Below are positions 1 through 18,700 of a stretch of DNA of 64,000 nt, one piece after another. The stretch is from Engraulis encrasicolus. Taxonomy: Eukaryota; Chordata; Actinopteri; Clupeiformes; Engraulidae. The first letter of the stretch is position 1; every line of letters begins with the position of its first letter. Below the pieces are notes generated by a model. It worked only from the letters and a program-made list of their open reading frames with translations, made no database searches and had not been told where the DNA came from. Both the position numbers and the translations under genes were made by a program. The stretch lies in assembly GCF_034702125.1 (NCBI RefSeq), contig NC_085876.1:24517307-24581306 (forward strand). Reading direction: 5' to 3'.

Positions 1-400
1 AATGGGAGCGGGCAGGAGCGGGAATACAAATGAAAGGGAGCGGGAATGCTCGCTTATTTTTTTCATTAAAAAAAGCCTAGTTTTTTTGACGAAACGGGAG
101 TGGGATTGATTTTGAGTGGGAGTGGGCAGGATTGGGAAACATTATTTTCAGGAGTGGATGGGATGGGATTTGTTTCTTTTACTCCAGTCCGGGATGGGAC
201 GGGATGTGATTTTTTTTCTGGGACCGGGATGGGACGTGTCATGCTCTAGTCCTCATCTGCATTTCTCCCAATCCTCGTGCAGTGCCCCACAGCACCTCCA
301 ATAGCTTTATATCTTCCAAGTATCATGCTTGTGATTATTAATCAAGAATTCCAGTTTTTCACGAAAAGTTATAAAACCACTGTCATCATAGAAACTTGTC
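1..400. other. rapgef5 intronic sequence with a GGGA-rich repeat end
   Basis: Positions 1-255 are made of degenerate GGGAGCGGGA and GGGATGGGA motifs ending GTCATGCTCTAG, resembling the right end of the hAT-like element at 37393-38691. Nothing else is recognised. Confidence 0.4.
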
Positions 401-404
401 TGGG

Positions 405-565
405 TGGGAGTTCTGTTGCGCAGTTGGCTGGGGCACCTCTCCATATATTCGGGGACCCCAGGCTCGAGGTCGCTTCCTGATCCTTTCTCATTCTCTCTCC
501 CACTTTTTTCCACTTGTCACGTCTTCTTCTGTCCAGAATAAATGCACAAAAAGCCCAACAAATAG
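405..565 (+). mobile_element. tRNA-derived SINE
   Basis: A-box-like TTGCGCAGTTGGC and B-box-like AGGCTCGAGGTC are followed by a CT-rich body and an AATAAATGCACAAAAAGCCC tail. The structure is the same as the SINE at 37111-37299. It lies in the rapgef5 intron upstream of the first exon in the window. Confidence 0.6.
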
Positions 566-654
566 TTTAATAAAGAAAGGAAAACTGTGTTTGCATTCTA
601 ATTGCATTCCCTTCTTTTTTCTCTGTCCTCTTTCCTCCCCTCGTGCCCGCGCAG

Positions 655-5361
<4,707 letters not shown>

Positions 5362-8300
5362 AAAACAACAACACATTGCCCCCTGCTGGACGTTTAGTGT
5401 AAACACCACTTGGTGGCACCACCAACCTCACGTTTGTGTACAAAAAGCACCCACCACCCCTGTGTTGAACATATCACACGGCCAATAGGAATAGCTCCTC
5501 GCTGAAGACGGGACTCGAGCAAATTCCATATGACTGACAGAAGACGCCAACTCACGACTGAAGAGAAAAGAACTCATTTTGCATTTTCGTCATCAGTATT
5601 TTTGCTTTGTTTGTTTGCTGCCATTTTGAAGAGATCCTCTCAAAAAAAACAAAAAACTCTTCTCTGCTCTCCGCACCTAAAGCCAATCCCACAGACCTCA
5701 GTGAGGAGGAGAGACAGGGAGAGATGCCATGGAACAGCCAATGTTTCCAACACATGGAAAATGTGCTCAGTCAGTCACCAGCTTGGACACGGTCTGAATC
5801 TGAAGACCTTTTCACAGGACATTTATTTGCAGTGAGGAGGATCAGAGGTCGCTCTGCCCACTCCAAGAACACGACACAACAAAAAACACTAAAAGTAGTT
5901 GACGAAAGTGCAGCAAAACAGAAACACTGAACAGAGCTACAAAATTGCTGCACAGATTGGGGAAACCTTCTGCTGTCCATTTTTGATGTCGAAACAGTCT
6001 AACAGTCACTCACCACTAACTCTTTTTCATCCCTTCATAGAGTTTTGCTTTTATTTGATGGTTTCACTGTATGGTTTTCTTCACACCACTAAGCACTGAT
6101 ACACTAGTCCCCATGAAGGTGGGAAATGTGGCATGACGTGTAGAATCAGAGGATAGCAATGCAATTGGGGGAGGAGGGCCCACGGCCTGTAACACACAGG
6201 TGCATCGTCTTCACTTCTTTGAAATATCTTTGAGGCACAGAAAGAAAATCTGTCACTTTTTTTTTGGTGGTGCACTAGTCAAAGTGTAACATGTAAATGC
6301 GTTGCCCCCACCGGCTGATCATCGGATCCCCTGTGTGCATGTTCAGTGAACCGTTTCATGTCGCACCCCCACCCCACCCCACCCCCATTTACATTTTTGT
6401 ACAAAGACATATGTATATTTGTATACATAGATGTTGTTGCTACAGGAGGCCGCTGGCAGTGTTATATTTCACAGATGGGTCAACCGCGTTCTTTGCCAGG
6501 ACTTGGGGGGTTGTGTGTGACAAGCAAGGGTTGGGTGAGTGTGTGCATGTGTGCAACACAGTGTTCATTCAGCACTTAGTGAGTCCAATTAGACACATGT
6601 GGTGTTGATTCTGCTTGGTGTGAGTGTTGAAATAACACTGTTCAATTTACTGTGTTTATGTGTGTGTGGAAGAGGCGGGGGGGTTGGTGGGGGGGGGGTT
6701 GATTTGGATGGCTGCGTCATCTGCTGCCGTGTGATTGGCTGCGGCGAGGCCTCGTCTCTTGGCAAAGCAGTTTGTTTTGGTAACGCCAACTGGCACTGGC
6801 TTCCGCCTCAATTTGAAAAAAACAAAAACAAATGTCCTATACTCACATTGCTATTTGCACTTGTCTTTATATTTGTTTGTTTTTGTTTTGTTTTTAGCAG
6901 TCTGCTTTTGTAAAGTCATGTGCAAAAATGTATATAGATTTATAATTGTTCTGTGGTGCAACATGCAAGTGGCTTTTCTTTTGTTTGTTTGTTTGTTTGT
7001 TTGTTTGTGCCAATGCGTTTAAGTGGGAGAACGATGCAATATAAATCATCATGTCAAGCTGTTATGCCTTATCCTTATCCACACAGTACATCGCACAGTG
7101 TCACTTCAACACTTGGAGAGCACCAACACTGTCAGTGTTACATTCAACTCTCTGTGTTGAATTAACACTGTAAACTGTTACTGCGCACACTTTTTACCGT
7201 ACACGTGTAAGACACTCACTTGCGTGTATATCTACTAGAGACTGGTCCTTGGACTGCAGCACCGTACGTTTAGAAGACTCAATCCTGACATTTATTCATG
7301 TAATTAGTACAAAGATGATGGTTTTGTTTCTGTTGGATAAGCATGGAGATAATTATTAACGATTTGACAAAAAGTTGTCAGCACTCAGGAAAATTCATTG
7401 ATGGTAAATCTTTTGAATATGAGGAACATTTTTGTGACTTAAAAGCCATGGTTAGTTGTAATATATTTTGGAAAATTAAAAGACACAAATTGAAAAAAAA
7501 AACTGTATACACATGCGAAATGTCAACTGAGTCTTGGCAATATCAAAGAGTCTAATTGGTTTAGTGGAACTGCTTTCTATCCTGCATCCTGTAGTTTTTG
7601 TTTTTTTTAAGTTTCTCGTGGGTGCTAAATTGCCCTTCTGTGAACTTCTGCAAATGTATCGTATCACTAAGTGAGCAGGATAAAGAATCCTTATTTATAT
7701 ATCTTTTTTGTTTGTTTGTTTTAACTTATCTGTCAGAGCAAAGACTGATGAGGACACAAACGTGTCTCCCATTTCTGTTCATCTTGTCAAGGGAGAGTTT
7801 TTATGTTGATGCCATGATTGCAACAGACTGGTCTGGTTTGGGTTGGGGGGTATTCCAAGAGCATGGATGAGTGGTAAACCCAGCTACCTACAGGAAGTGG
7901 TAAATCTGCTAATAGAGATCATGCAGTTGTCATTTAGTTGAGAAAATGAGAACTCCAATGTCCTCATGAAATAGCCACAGTTGCATATTTGGCCATAAAT
8001 GTAAACAAACAAACAACAAACCTACATGTCCTACATCAAGGTTTACGCAACCTGGTTTAGGCCTACCACTGAACCAGCTTCCCCACTCCTGGGGGATATT
8101 ACATAGTTATGACATAAACATGGCCACGTTAACTATTAAGTGGTAAACTTGCTAATAGATAATCTACAACAAGCATCGTTTATTTTTTTAAAAATTGGGA
8201 CACCAAGCTCCTATATTAGCTGATTTACCATGGTCTCCGGGTTAACATATAACCTGCTTTGTTACTGAACCCCTTTCTTCTTGGAATAGCCCTCTGCCCT

Positions 8301-8913
8301 CAGATCAAGTCTGTTGCTCTTCATGGCTTTCGCTATACTGTGGGAATCGCTGTGCCTTCCTCTTTACACACAGAGAGCAAAGCACTGAGGATGATACTGG
8401 TCTGGAAATGATTGTGACATGCCATGTGATGCCATAAGATATTGTGTTTATTTCACTAATAATTAATACTGTTCTGTTTTAATTAAACAAAAAATGTTGC
8501 TCAAGGGCAGTTTGCATGATGTCTAGTGTCAATGCCCACCAAACACGTTGCGAATGGGGGAGGGGGGAGTTTGTTGTTAAATGAAAGTGTAAATATATGT
8601 TTAAAATATTATTTATGTTTTAAAAGAGAAAAATGTTGCAAAGCAATACTGTCATGGTGTATTCACTTTCCCAGTTCTTGGTATATAAAAAACACCCCTG
8701 TTTTCTAAAGTATGCATTTTTAATAGACAGTCCCGATGTACATGAGCAAATAAACAATTTATGTAATGTTATACTTGTCTGCTGGTCTGATTTACGGTAT
8801 ATTTGAGGCACGAAAGGGACATACAGTATATTGATTGCTTATTGTATGACTGAATTTTCACTGAACTGAAATACTTTGATTGCTCCCTGTTTTGTGTAGA
8901 ACTGCAGTAAACG

Positions 8914-8916
<3 letters not shown>

Positions 8917-9003
<87 letters not shown>
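8917..9003. repeat. (CA)n microsatellite
   Basis: About 87 bp of pure CA between rapgef5 and klhl7. Confidence 0.97.
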
Positions 9004-9007
<4 letters not shown>

Positions 9008-9202
9008 GTTACTAACATGCATCATACAGACATGTACAAACACCGTGCGCAGCAGGAGCAACAACCGAGTGCACAAAGGCTTTATTGGTTCCCTAAATAT
9101 CCCATCGTTGTAGGCTACTGGTGAATCCATCTGGGAGCCTCAGTAATCGTATACTGTATTGAAATTTAGGCTACTCTCAAAGCAAGCATACATAAATAGG
9201 AC

Positions 9203-9350
9203 CAATGGTGTAGTCTACAATTACCCAAATAAATTTGATTGATCCATTATTTAGAATTAGAATAGCACAAATATAGACAGTATAACCACCTCAAAAAATG
9301 CTCAACTATGCTGTATATACCCACCACCAAAAAGTAGACTTACACCACTG
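9203..9350. mobile_element. hAT MITE, decayed copy of the 60055-60244 element
   Basis: The ends CAATGGTGTAGTCTAC and GTAGACTTACACCACTG enclose the same GATTGATCCATT...AATAGCACAAATAT body as the element at 60055-60244. No matching target duplication is seen, so it is an older copy. Confidence 0.7.
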
Positions 9351-9782
9351 AGTCAGTAGGCCTAGATAAAATATTTAATCTTGTTCTATTACTCCTACAC
9401 TGTAGGGGGCAGTGTAGTATTTCCCACGTTAACATTACAACCGTGCGAATAAACAAGTTATAGGTAGCAAACGTTGTTTGTTTACCTCGCAAGCCTCACA
9501 GGGAGCCACGAACCAGAGAAAATATATGACCGGCTGTGCACAGAGTTGTCCTCGTGCTTGAAAACAGAAGTGTGCCCGTAACCTGGCTCTTTTTGTTTAG
9601 TGTTTCTCTGTAGACGTACTGAAACGATTTCCAAACGCTTAGCGCACCCGCTAGACTGATTTCGACACTGCACTGCTACTCAGCGGGCCGAATGAGGCGA
9701 CTCGTGCACTTACAATAGATATTTCAGTGCATTTAGCACTACTGATTTCATATCTTCTCGGTGTATTTTGAGAAAGGGCAGA

Positions 9783-12700
9783 ATGTCGACAGCACCGTGC
9801 GAAAAAGCATCGACTTCAATAAAGAAGAAGAATGAGAAGAAAATCGCCGCCAAGGAGGAATACAGGCTGCTGACCAACATCATGGGTGTAATGAACAACC
9901 TCAGGAGACAGGTAGCCTACTATCATGCTTATCATGTTCTAGTAGTAAATGGACTATCTAGAACTACGACTACATAGTAAAGCTATGCCCATTATCGACT
10001 GTCGTGACGTGATGTGACATGTCTTTGGATTTAGGCTACATCGTCTTGGGTTTCTTATGTACCGGTAGCCTAAACTGCAGAGTTGTTATCTACACGACAT
10101 GCACTGTTTTGTAGATAAGTACAATATTATACACACATGTTTAAATAGTATGATGATTCACAGGGCACGCTTTGCGACGTGGTTCTGGTGGTCCAAGGCA
10201 AGCACATCATGGCTCATAGAGTGGTGCTTGCAGCAGCCAGCCATTTCTTTAACCTCATGTTCACCAGTAAGTATTACCACTACACACATTTTACTTATTT
10301 ATTTGGATTGACATATATACAATTATCGTGGCACAATCCACACACACACACGGACACACACACACATACACACACGGACACACAAGCACACCTAGAAAAT
10401 GTATAAAATGGTGCAGGTTAATTCTACATAGACATGGAGCATAGTGTGTGTTACGACAACAACAATACTGATGATTATGGTGATGATGATGATGATGATG
10501 ATGATGACTATAGCAAAAATCCCATAGCTAAGAGATGCATGTATGTGCCTAAAGCAAATAGATTTACTTGTACTGCATGTGCCCATCTAGCCAACATGAT
10601 GGAGGCCACGGCCCATGAGGTGGAGCTGAAGTGCGTGGAGCCTGAAGTGGTGGAACTGCTGGTGGAGTTCATCTACACAGCACGGTGAGAAGTGAACCAC
10701 AGACTCGTACTCTGTAATCTACAACAGAGTGAGAACCACATGCATTTAGTGATTATAAATATAGCCTACTATTTCAGAGACTACGGTATAAAAGGACACT
10801 GTCCAGAAAGCATTGGTAAAAGCAAAAGTGAAAGCCCAACTGGGAAATTTCAACTCCCATTGTCATTGTGACACAGCACTCCACAGGACACAAGTGAACA
10901 CTGCACACAGCACACAACACAATTGCATTTATGCCTCACCCGTGCAAGGGGGCAGCCACCAATACCGCCCTAAAGGGAGCCAGCGGCAGGCCAGTACCAT
11001 GCTCAGGGTACCGGCTCAGTTATGGAGGAGGATGGGGGAGACGAGAGCACTGGTAAATTACTCCCCCCACCAACCTGGTGGGTCGGGAGTCGAACCGGCA
11101 ACCTTTGGGCTACAAGTCTGACACCCTTACCGCTTACCCATGACTGTACATACCCATGGTGTACATGCACCAAAGGTCATCCTGCGTAGTCTGGCACTTG
11201 GGGCTCATACTTGTGACCCTCTAGTCAACACTTTAGCTCTAGTTTAGGGCTGCACGATATCAGAAAAAAATCGATACTCGATAACAGCATGGGTTACCTC
11301 GATAACGATATTTAAACAATATTTAGAAATATAGCCTAGTGTTTTTCTTGTCACTATTTTGTCGGTCTGTGTGGGGTGCACGGCTGTGGTCGTGGCGGGC
11401 TTCTCACATATTTGTTGATATTCAGCCAGTGATTGGACTGCACAGAAATGTTTTACTTGTTTGTGATAATTAAGTAATTTCATATCGCCACTCCTGATAT
11501 CGCGATATCGATACGTTTTCAATATATTGTGCAGCCCTACTCCAGTTTTTCGTTGGAGGCACAGTACGATACCACTGAGCTAAAGCTCCAGAGCGATAGC
11601 TCTGTGCATCCGTGTCTGTATGAGGCATTGAGAGGGAGGTTTAACTATCGTTCTACCGCTAAACTGTGCCAGTTAGCATCCGTTACATATGCAATACATA
11701 ATGCACAGCCATTATGGCCTGCTCTTCCATAGCCTTTTTATTGGAGGAGACGGACCACTTCAGAAGTCATAGACATTATACACAGCACGGAGAGAGGCAT
11801 AGACATATAATTTACAGCACAGTGAGAAGAAACCGAGGCATACGTTACAAAGACTTTTTAGGAGGAGGCAGAGCACTTCTGAAATCATAGGCCTATATAT
11901 AATATACAGCACAGTGAAGTAAACTATATAATAATAGAAAGAATAATAAATAGTAATAAAATAAATAAGAAATAAATAGTAAAAACAAGGTCAATAAGGA
12001 GATATTAATGGGTAAATTGCATTATTTCGGGGAGGTTTCTGGACAATTTCAGGTGAGCAGCCATCTTGCTGGGTGGTCTCATGTGACTCCCCTGGTGTGA
12101 CATGATTAACATTTCATTTCAGGATCTCTGTGAACAGCAACAATGTCCACTCCCTGCTCAGTGCTGCCAACCAGTACCAGATAGAGCCAGTTAAGAAGAT
12201 GTGTGTGGAGTTCCTCAAGGATCAAGTGGATGAAACCAACTGTTTGAGTAGGTGCAGCCTTTAAAATAGGCATACCTCTGATGTATTTGTTTTCATGATC
12301 AATGACAAATTCCTGACCTGAAAATGCATGTATAAAACCAGCATAGACAACCTTGTAACATTGATGAGTATGTTTCCTGGGCATGTCACTGACTATATTC
12401 ATTCCTCAAAGTCAAGTCATCCGAAGCTACTGGACTTTTTTGGAGATTTGAATTAAAACTGGAGTTTTACACTAACGTTCAAGTCTTTGGGGTCACCCTA
12501 ATTAAAAAGTATTGTGGGTGGAAAGTGTGGTAACCCCAAACTTTTCACCCATAGTGTTTATCCAGAATCGAAGCGTCTGGCAAACTCCCAAAAAAGAAGC
12601 CCAGACTTACAGCTTCACTGCTTAGTGTGTCCTGTTGTTGAATAGTCTGGAACAGTCAAGATTTGATGCTGAAGGGAATAAAGGAAATTGCCTGCCTGGT

Positions 12701-15700
12701 TATGGGTGCACTTGAAAAAGGCGCCTAACCCCACACTACTCCAGGGACTGTGATGGGTAATACCTTTTAATAACTAAACTACTTTGGATCAATGTATATA
12801 TTGTATATTAGTGCATTATATTGTAATAATGTAGTGTAATGATAGAGAAGAATAGATATATTTAATTGATGCTGATGGAGAGTAAAGAAATGGACGTGTC
12901 TCTTAGGCATTACTAATGTTGGAACACTGTGTTAAACATATGTGTGCGCGTCTGTTTGTCTGTTTGTCTGTCTGTCTTAGGCATCAGTGCTCTAGCTGAC
13001 TACCTGGACTGTCCCGAGCTGAAGGTGGCAGCGGACAACTTCATCCACCAGCACTTCACCAGCATCTACAAGCTGGACGAGTTCCTGCAGCTGGACGTCA
13101 TCAAGGTCACCCAGCTGCTGCAGGAGGACACCCTCATCGTCAGGGCAGAGGACCAGGTCAGTAGTCAGCAGTACACAGACAGAGTCAGATGGCCAGGTCA
13201 TTAGCCTACTAGGGCACGGTGGTCGCTCAGATGGTAGAGGAGCCGTTCGGCAATCTTGCAGGTTCGAGCCCCACTCGGCCTGACTCCATCATTGTGTCCT
13301 TGAGCAAGATACTTAACCCCAAGTTGCTCCTGGTGGCAGGGTGGTACCCTGCGTGGCAGCCACGGCCACTGGTGTGTGAATGTGAGTGTGAATGGGTGAA
13401 TGTGAGGCATACAATGTAAAGCGCTTTGAGTGCTTGAAGGAGTGGAAAGGCGCCATATAGCTGGGTCTCTTAGCGTCCAAAAAGGGCCTAATCGTTACGC
13501 GCTGGATAGAAGCACCAAAATCGGTGTAGACCTCCCTTAGGGTGTTCTCCATCATTTCAGAAGGGGTGCCCCAAATTTCAATGTCATTAAGGTCATTTTT
13601 ATGGGGTAAATCCAAGATGGCTGCCCCAAACCAGCCAATAGTAGTAAAATGCTGTACTGCCTGGACATAATGGTGTTATGGGCCAATCCACCTATTTGTG
13701 TGTGATGTATACAAACTGAACTTTGAAAATATGTGCAAAACTTACCATAAAAACAATGTTATATATGTCTTATTTAGATTCAAAAACAGGAAAATCATAA
13801 AAACCATGGTCAGAATGAGATCACTCTACAATTGAGAGCTCATTTCTGGGCATTTAGCTATTGAACCAACATTCATTAAGAGTTTTAAAAATTTGCAGTG
13901 GGTCATATCTATAACATCCAAAAAGAAAATTGTGGTTAGAAAATTTAGGGGAGAAGAGATAAACCCTTGAACTGGGCCACACATAACTGTCCCAATGTTA
14001 GCATGCTAGCATTAGCAGGTTCAGACACTCAGTCTGCTCTTCAGATAAAGATGGCAAACAATAATTTTAATCCCACTTACACATGCGCGCACACACACAA
14101 ACTACTACTACTTCCTTAGGACCCCCTCAATGATTTAACCCTAGGAGTCCAACTGAAATATATTCATATCAATCAAGTCAATAACACATGTACATATCAA
14201 GTGTCAGTGACAGCTGTCAAATGACAAATGTATGCTGATTAATGTTCAGATGTGTATATCTCAGTCCTAAGTGTACAATGGAGTGATAAGGGCATTTATG
14301 CTTAGGAAATTATGAATAATCAATATGCAATACACCATCCATACAGTATATTGACAGATACTTTGTTTTAAAAGAGCAAAATGGTAACATGTCTGTTTGT
14401 CCATCTACTTTTGGCTTTAATCTAGATGACATGTTGGCTACCTAACCACTTAATTTATTGTTTGCTCGTTATTTTTTATTTGTGGGTGTGGTCCTTTGTT
14501 TAAAACATGTCTGCCTGCCTTCCCTCTCTCACATAGGCCACTAAAATAGTCTTTCAAAAACTTAAAACAACAGCATGTGGAAATCCTATTGGCTTTGGAG
14601 GGCTAACGTCTATAAGACTATACTGTACTCTACTGTATTGCACTGTACTGTACTCTACTATACTGTACTGTACTGTACTGTAATGTGATATACCGTACTG
14701 TACTCTACTGCACCGTGCAGTATGCTACTGTACTGTACTGTACTGTACTAGACTGCACCGTACTGTATGCTACTGTACTGTACTTAACTAGACTCCACCG
14801 TACTTTATGCTACTGTACTGTACTGTACTGTACTATACTGCACCGTACTGTATGCTACTGTACTGTACTGTACTGTACTATACTGCACCGTACTGTATGC
14901 TACTGTACTGTACTGCACCGTCCTGTATGCTACTGTACTGTACTGTACTATACTCTGCTGTACTTTATTATACTGCACCATTCTGAATGCTACTGTACTG
15001 TACTGCACTCCACTGCACTGCACTGTACTGTACAGTACAACTATAGAACTGAAACATGTAGAGCGGTGGTGCTCAAACTGTGGTACGCGTACCACTGGTG
15101 GTACTTGAGACATCTCTGGTGGTACTTGGAATGCCATTATGAACCTCTCCTGTACTTACTGGCAAAAGTGAATATGGAAGGCCTTTACTGCGATATTCTA
15201 ATGTTGGTTGTCAAGGTGGTACTCGGAGAGCTCAATATTTTCTCAGGGGGTACTTCACACAAAAGGTTTGAGAACCACTGATGTAGAGCATTCTGAGGAC
15301 ATGTACAATATTATGCAAAAAGGTGTAGTGGGAATGAGTTATGTTACTGTTACCACTCAAAATCTTGAAGGTTAAAAAAAGTCTTGTGGCATTTTGTTTG
15401 GGGGGGCGGGGTATGATCGACTATTCTTCCGCCCAGACTATTTATGTGCCTTGCATATCAAGAAAATGAGTCCAGGTAATGATTTACTTTCATAGTATAT
15501 ACCATATGAGAAGTGTTGTTCTATATAGATATTTCTCCTATGGGTAAGGGTGGCAAAAGACCTACAGTACATGTTGTCCATCAGCTGTCAGTTTTGATAG
15601 CAGTTTAAGTACTCAATGATTACTGAGCTAACTAATACAACTTTTGACACAAGTACTAGGTGAGGACTTGTCTGCAAATAAACATTTTTTATCTCTGTCT

Positions 15701-18700
15701 TCTTACTCAACATACACTAAGAAATCATTCCCATTTAATTTGAACTGAAGCCATATTGTGGCCTACATGTAGGCCTATATTGAGTAATCTGTAATGCCAT
15801 TCTAAAGATGACTGAAATGCTCTCACAATATGCACTTGTAAAAATATAGAATTAGGTGATCTTATGGGGTTCTTCATACATATGGACAGGTCCTGTCCTT
15901 TACCCTCTCTCATACAAATACAATATGTATATCTGTTATGGAAATTAGAGGATGGAGAACCTGCTACCTAGGGCATCTTGCACTGACACTATCCCATTCA
16001 AATCGAGCATTAGCAGCAGTCTATTCTCACCATAGTTTTAGTGTTGGCAATGCTCATTTTAATTCAGACCAAGAATCTTCTCAAATCGTTCACAATGTTA
16101 CATGCTGTCAAGCACGTAAGCACAGACTCACCCATACTTTCACACTATGTACATTTTGTAGTTTTATCAATCTGGTCTAGCAGGCTACCCTTGCTTCATC
16201 TCTTCTGAGGACTATATTAACATTGTCAGCTAAGTATAATGTCATGTAATAACAATGTAATGTGTTACCAACATGACATATTGTATATGACATGGTAGAA
16301 TTTTTTTTTTCAAGGGGCACCCCTTCTAGGATGTCTTCAAATCAGTCAAGGAACACGTGTACCGAATGATATGCTTCTATCCAGCGCGTAACGATTTCTC
16401 AGCTTAGAGCCCCTACTAATATAAATGTAGTCCATTTACCATATATTTTCAATTTACTGTGCAGTACTTACAGGGGTGCATTTCTTGAAACTAAAGTTGC
16501 TTACTACATTAGCTACTTTGTTGTTTTAAATGCATTTTCCCATTGGCAACTACCGAAGTTGCTAACAGGCTTACAACTTCTCTTTTGAGAAATGCACCCA
16601 CTAAGCTTCTCGAAAAAGTAGTTGTCAGCCAGTTAACAACTTGGGTAGTTGTCAATGGGAAATTGCATTGCAAACAACAAAGTAGCTAACCAAGTTAGCA
16701 ACTATAGTTTTGAGAAATGCACCCCAGTAGTCAAAGCTGGGGGCCAGGTCAGTAGCCTACTGTGCAGTATTCTCAGGATCAGTATTCAGATGACCAAATC
16801 AATGGTTGTGTACATTACATTCTCTCTTATCAGGGCAGAGGACCAGGTCCGTAGATACACTTTCTCCTGATTTGTATTTACCTCCTCTTTTGTTGTCAGG
16901 TGTTACAAGTGTGCACGCATGATTTAATGAAAATCATCTGTCTATGTCTATGTCTGCATGGGAAAGTAAAAAACGTATTTGCAATTCTTTGTATGAACTG
17001 CGCATGTAAAGAAATTGACAATAAAGCCGCCTTGACTTGACTTGTCTCTCCAGATCTACGATGCGGCTGTGAGGTGGCTGAAGTACGACGTCCTGAACCG
17101 GCAGCAGCACATGGTGGATGTGCTGAGTAAAGTGCGCTTCCCCCTGGTCTCCAAGAACTTCCTCAGCAAGACCGTGCAGGCTGAGCCCCTCATCCAGGAC
17201 AACCCCGACTGCCTTAAGATGGTCATCAGTGAGTAGCAATATCTAGTGAAAACGAAGTGAAAGCCCAACTGGGATACTCCAACTCCCATTGTCATTGTGA
17301 CACAGCACTCCACAGCACACAAGTGTTCACTGCACACAGTGAAATTGCATGTATGCCTCACCCGTGCACAAGATGGAAAATTTCATCAACATAGTTGGTG
17401 AGAACTAACTGGGTGTGACCCGGAGTGGAACCCTTAGCAACATAGTTACTAACATAGTTACTGTTCTCAGTCTGTAGCAGAGGTGCTTTTAGTCGTCTTT
17501 AGCCAGTTAGCAACTTAGGTGGCTGCATTTGGGAAATTGCACTGCAACCAACAAAATGGCTAACTTAGAGTGCGTCTTAATATGCGACCTTGCCTCCTCC
17601 ACTTGCCTCCTCCACTTGCTTCTCGTCATGATGACATCACTGACAACAGCATTATATTTCAATATCTTGCAAAAGCTCAATTGTAGAGTCTTTTTCTCTT
17701 TTGCAATTGGGATGGTGAATGAAAAACAGTCCCTCAAAAGTTGTTGTGGCTAGGCTGACAGCTGGGAAATTTTTCGTTTTCTCCACGGAGGAGGGGCCAG
17801 GAGGCGGGACGAGGAGACAAGCGCAAGTGGAGGAGGCAAGGTCGCATATTATGACGCACTCTTAGTGTGCTGTCAGCAACTATGGTTTCGATAAACACTT
17901 TCCAGACCAGTGATTTGAATATAATTGTTATTACGTACTGTATAATACGAGTACAATAAATGGGTTTGGTAAGTACTTTTCTGACTTAAAATGTTTTGCT
18001 CTATTCAGGTAGGACCTGTTACCACTGTTAGACACCTGTGATGTTGCAGATTTTTATTTATATTATATTTAGCCTTTGCCAATCACCAGCACCTATGGCC
18101 TGATTGCAATGTGGCAGATTTGTATATTATTTTTATTAAGAGCCGACTGGGTTTTGATTGGTCTTGTTCAGGTGGGATGCGTTACCACCTGCTGTCCCCA
18201 GAGGACCGCGAGGAGATGGGGGAGAGCAGCCAGCCGCGCATGAAGATGCACGACTACCGCATCGCCCTGTTCGGAGGCTCACAGCCACAGTCCTGCAGAT
18301 ACTTCAACCCAAAGGTGATCCTGCAAAAAGAAAGACGCTTACCGCACACTTGTTGGACTTTTTTTTCCTCATTTATTTAGAGCGAACAAAGTGTTTCTGT
18401 GAGAGTATGACAACGTTGAAGTATGTGATGCCGAATACAGTGGATGGGTCACCCTAGCATAGTTCTACATGTGACGTGAAACAATATAACGAGAGGGAAT
18501 GGGGTTTGTAAAAGAAAGTAAAAAACTTAATTTTAATCCAACCATCTCTATATCAGCTCATCATAATGAAAACACAAGCTGGTAGATCAGCCACTCTGTG
18601 AAGTTACCTGTGCTGGAAGGAAACTGTGGAAGCCAGGGCTTTTAGTTCAGAACTTGATTTTGGAAAGCTCCGGTGATAAATACTGTAGTTGTGAAGAGTA

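Larger units (their letters stand above)
5362..9782 (+). other. rapgef5 3' UTR and intergenic region before klhl7
   Basis: No convincing coding exon. The near part is probably rapgef5 3' UTR, end unknown; an AATAAA at 8749-8754 is one candidate polyadenylation signal. The region includes GTTT-rich runs (6980-7010), a possible foldback element (7846-8292, ends GGGTATTCCAAGAG and CTTGGAATAGCCC), a (CA)n run (8917-9003) and a hAT MITE relative (9203-9350). Confidence 0.55.
10685..12122 (+). other. klhl7 intron 3: SINE, hAT MITE, AT-rich remainder
   Basis: Contains the SINE at 10827-11145 and the hAT MITE at 11245-11539. From 11720 to 12000, short direct repeats (TTGGAGGAG/TTAGGAGGAG, CATAGAC, CAGCACGGAGAG/CAGCACAGTGAG) suggest a degenerate tandem repeat. 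Confidence 0.6.
13463..16434. repeat. 3-kb segment bounded by imperfect inverted repeats
   Basis: AATCGTTACGCGCTGGATAG at 13489 recurs as its complement at 16379-16398, and GAAGGGGTGCCCC at 13560 as its complement at 16315-16327. The arms are about 110-120 bp with interruptions. Either one large element or two copies of the same repeat in opposite orientation. Confidence 0.6.
13157..17053 (+). other. klhl7 intron 5 (3.9 kb): SINE, inverted repeat pair, TACTG tract, hAT MITE, exon 5 donor copies
   Basis: In order: a near copy of the exon 5 donor (13184-13205), a SINE (13212-13460), one arm of an inverted pair (13463-13577), AT-rich sequence, a TACTG tract (14617-15042), a hAT MITE (15064-15280), the other arm (16311-16434), two GGGTGCATTTCT elements (16488-16726), and two more exon 5 donor copies (16741, 16830). 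Confidence 0.75.

Noticed and set aside
5530..5930. Overlapping open frames of about 100 codons after rapgef5
   Set aside because: They lie in the expected 3' UTR, lack recognised domains and have no splice or start support.
14685..15281. 198-codon open frame
   Set aside because: It is a translation of the TACTG tract and the following hAT MITE; no family resemblance, no splice or start context.
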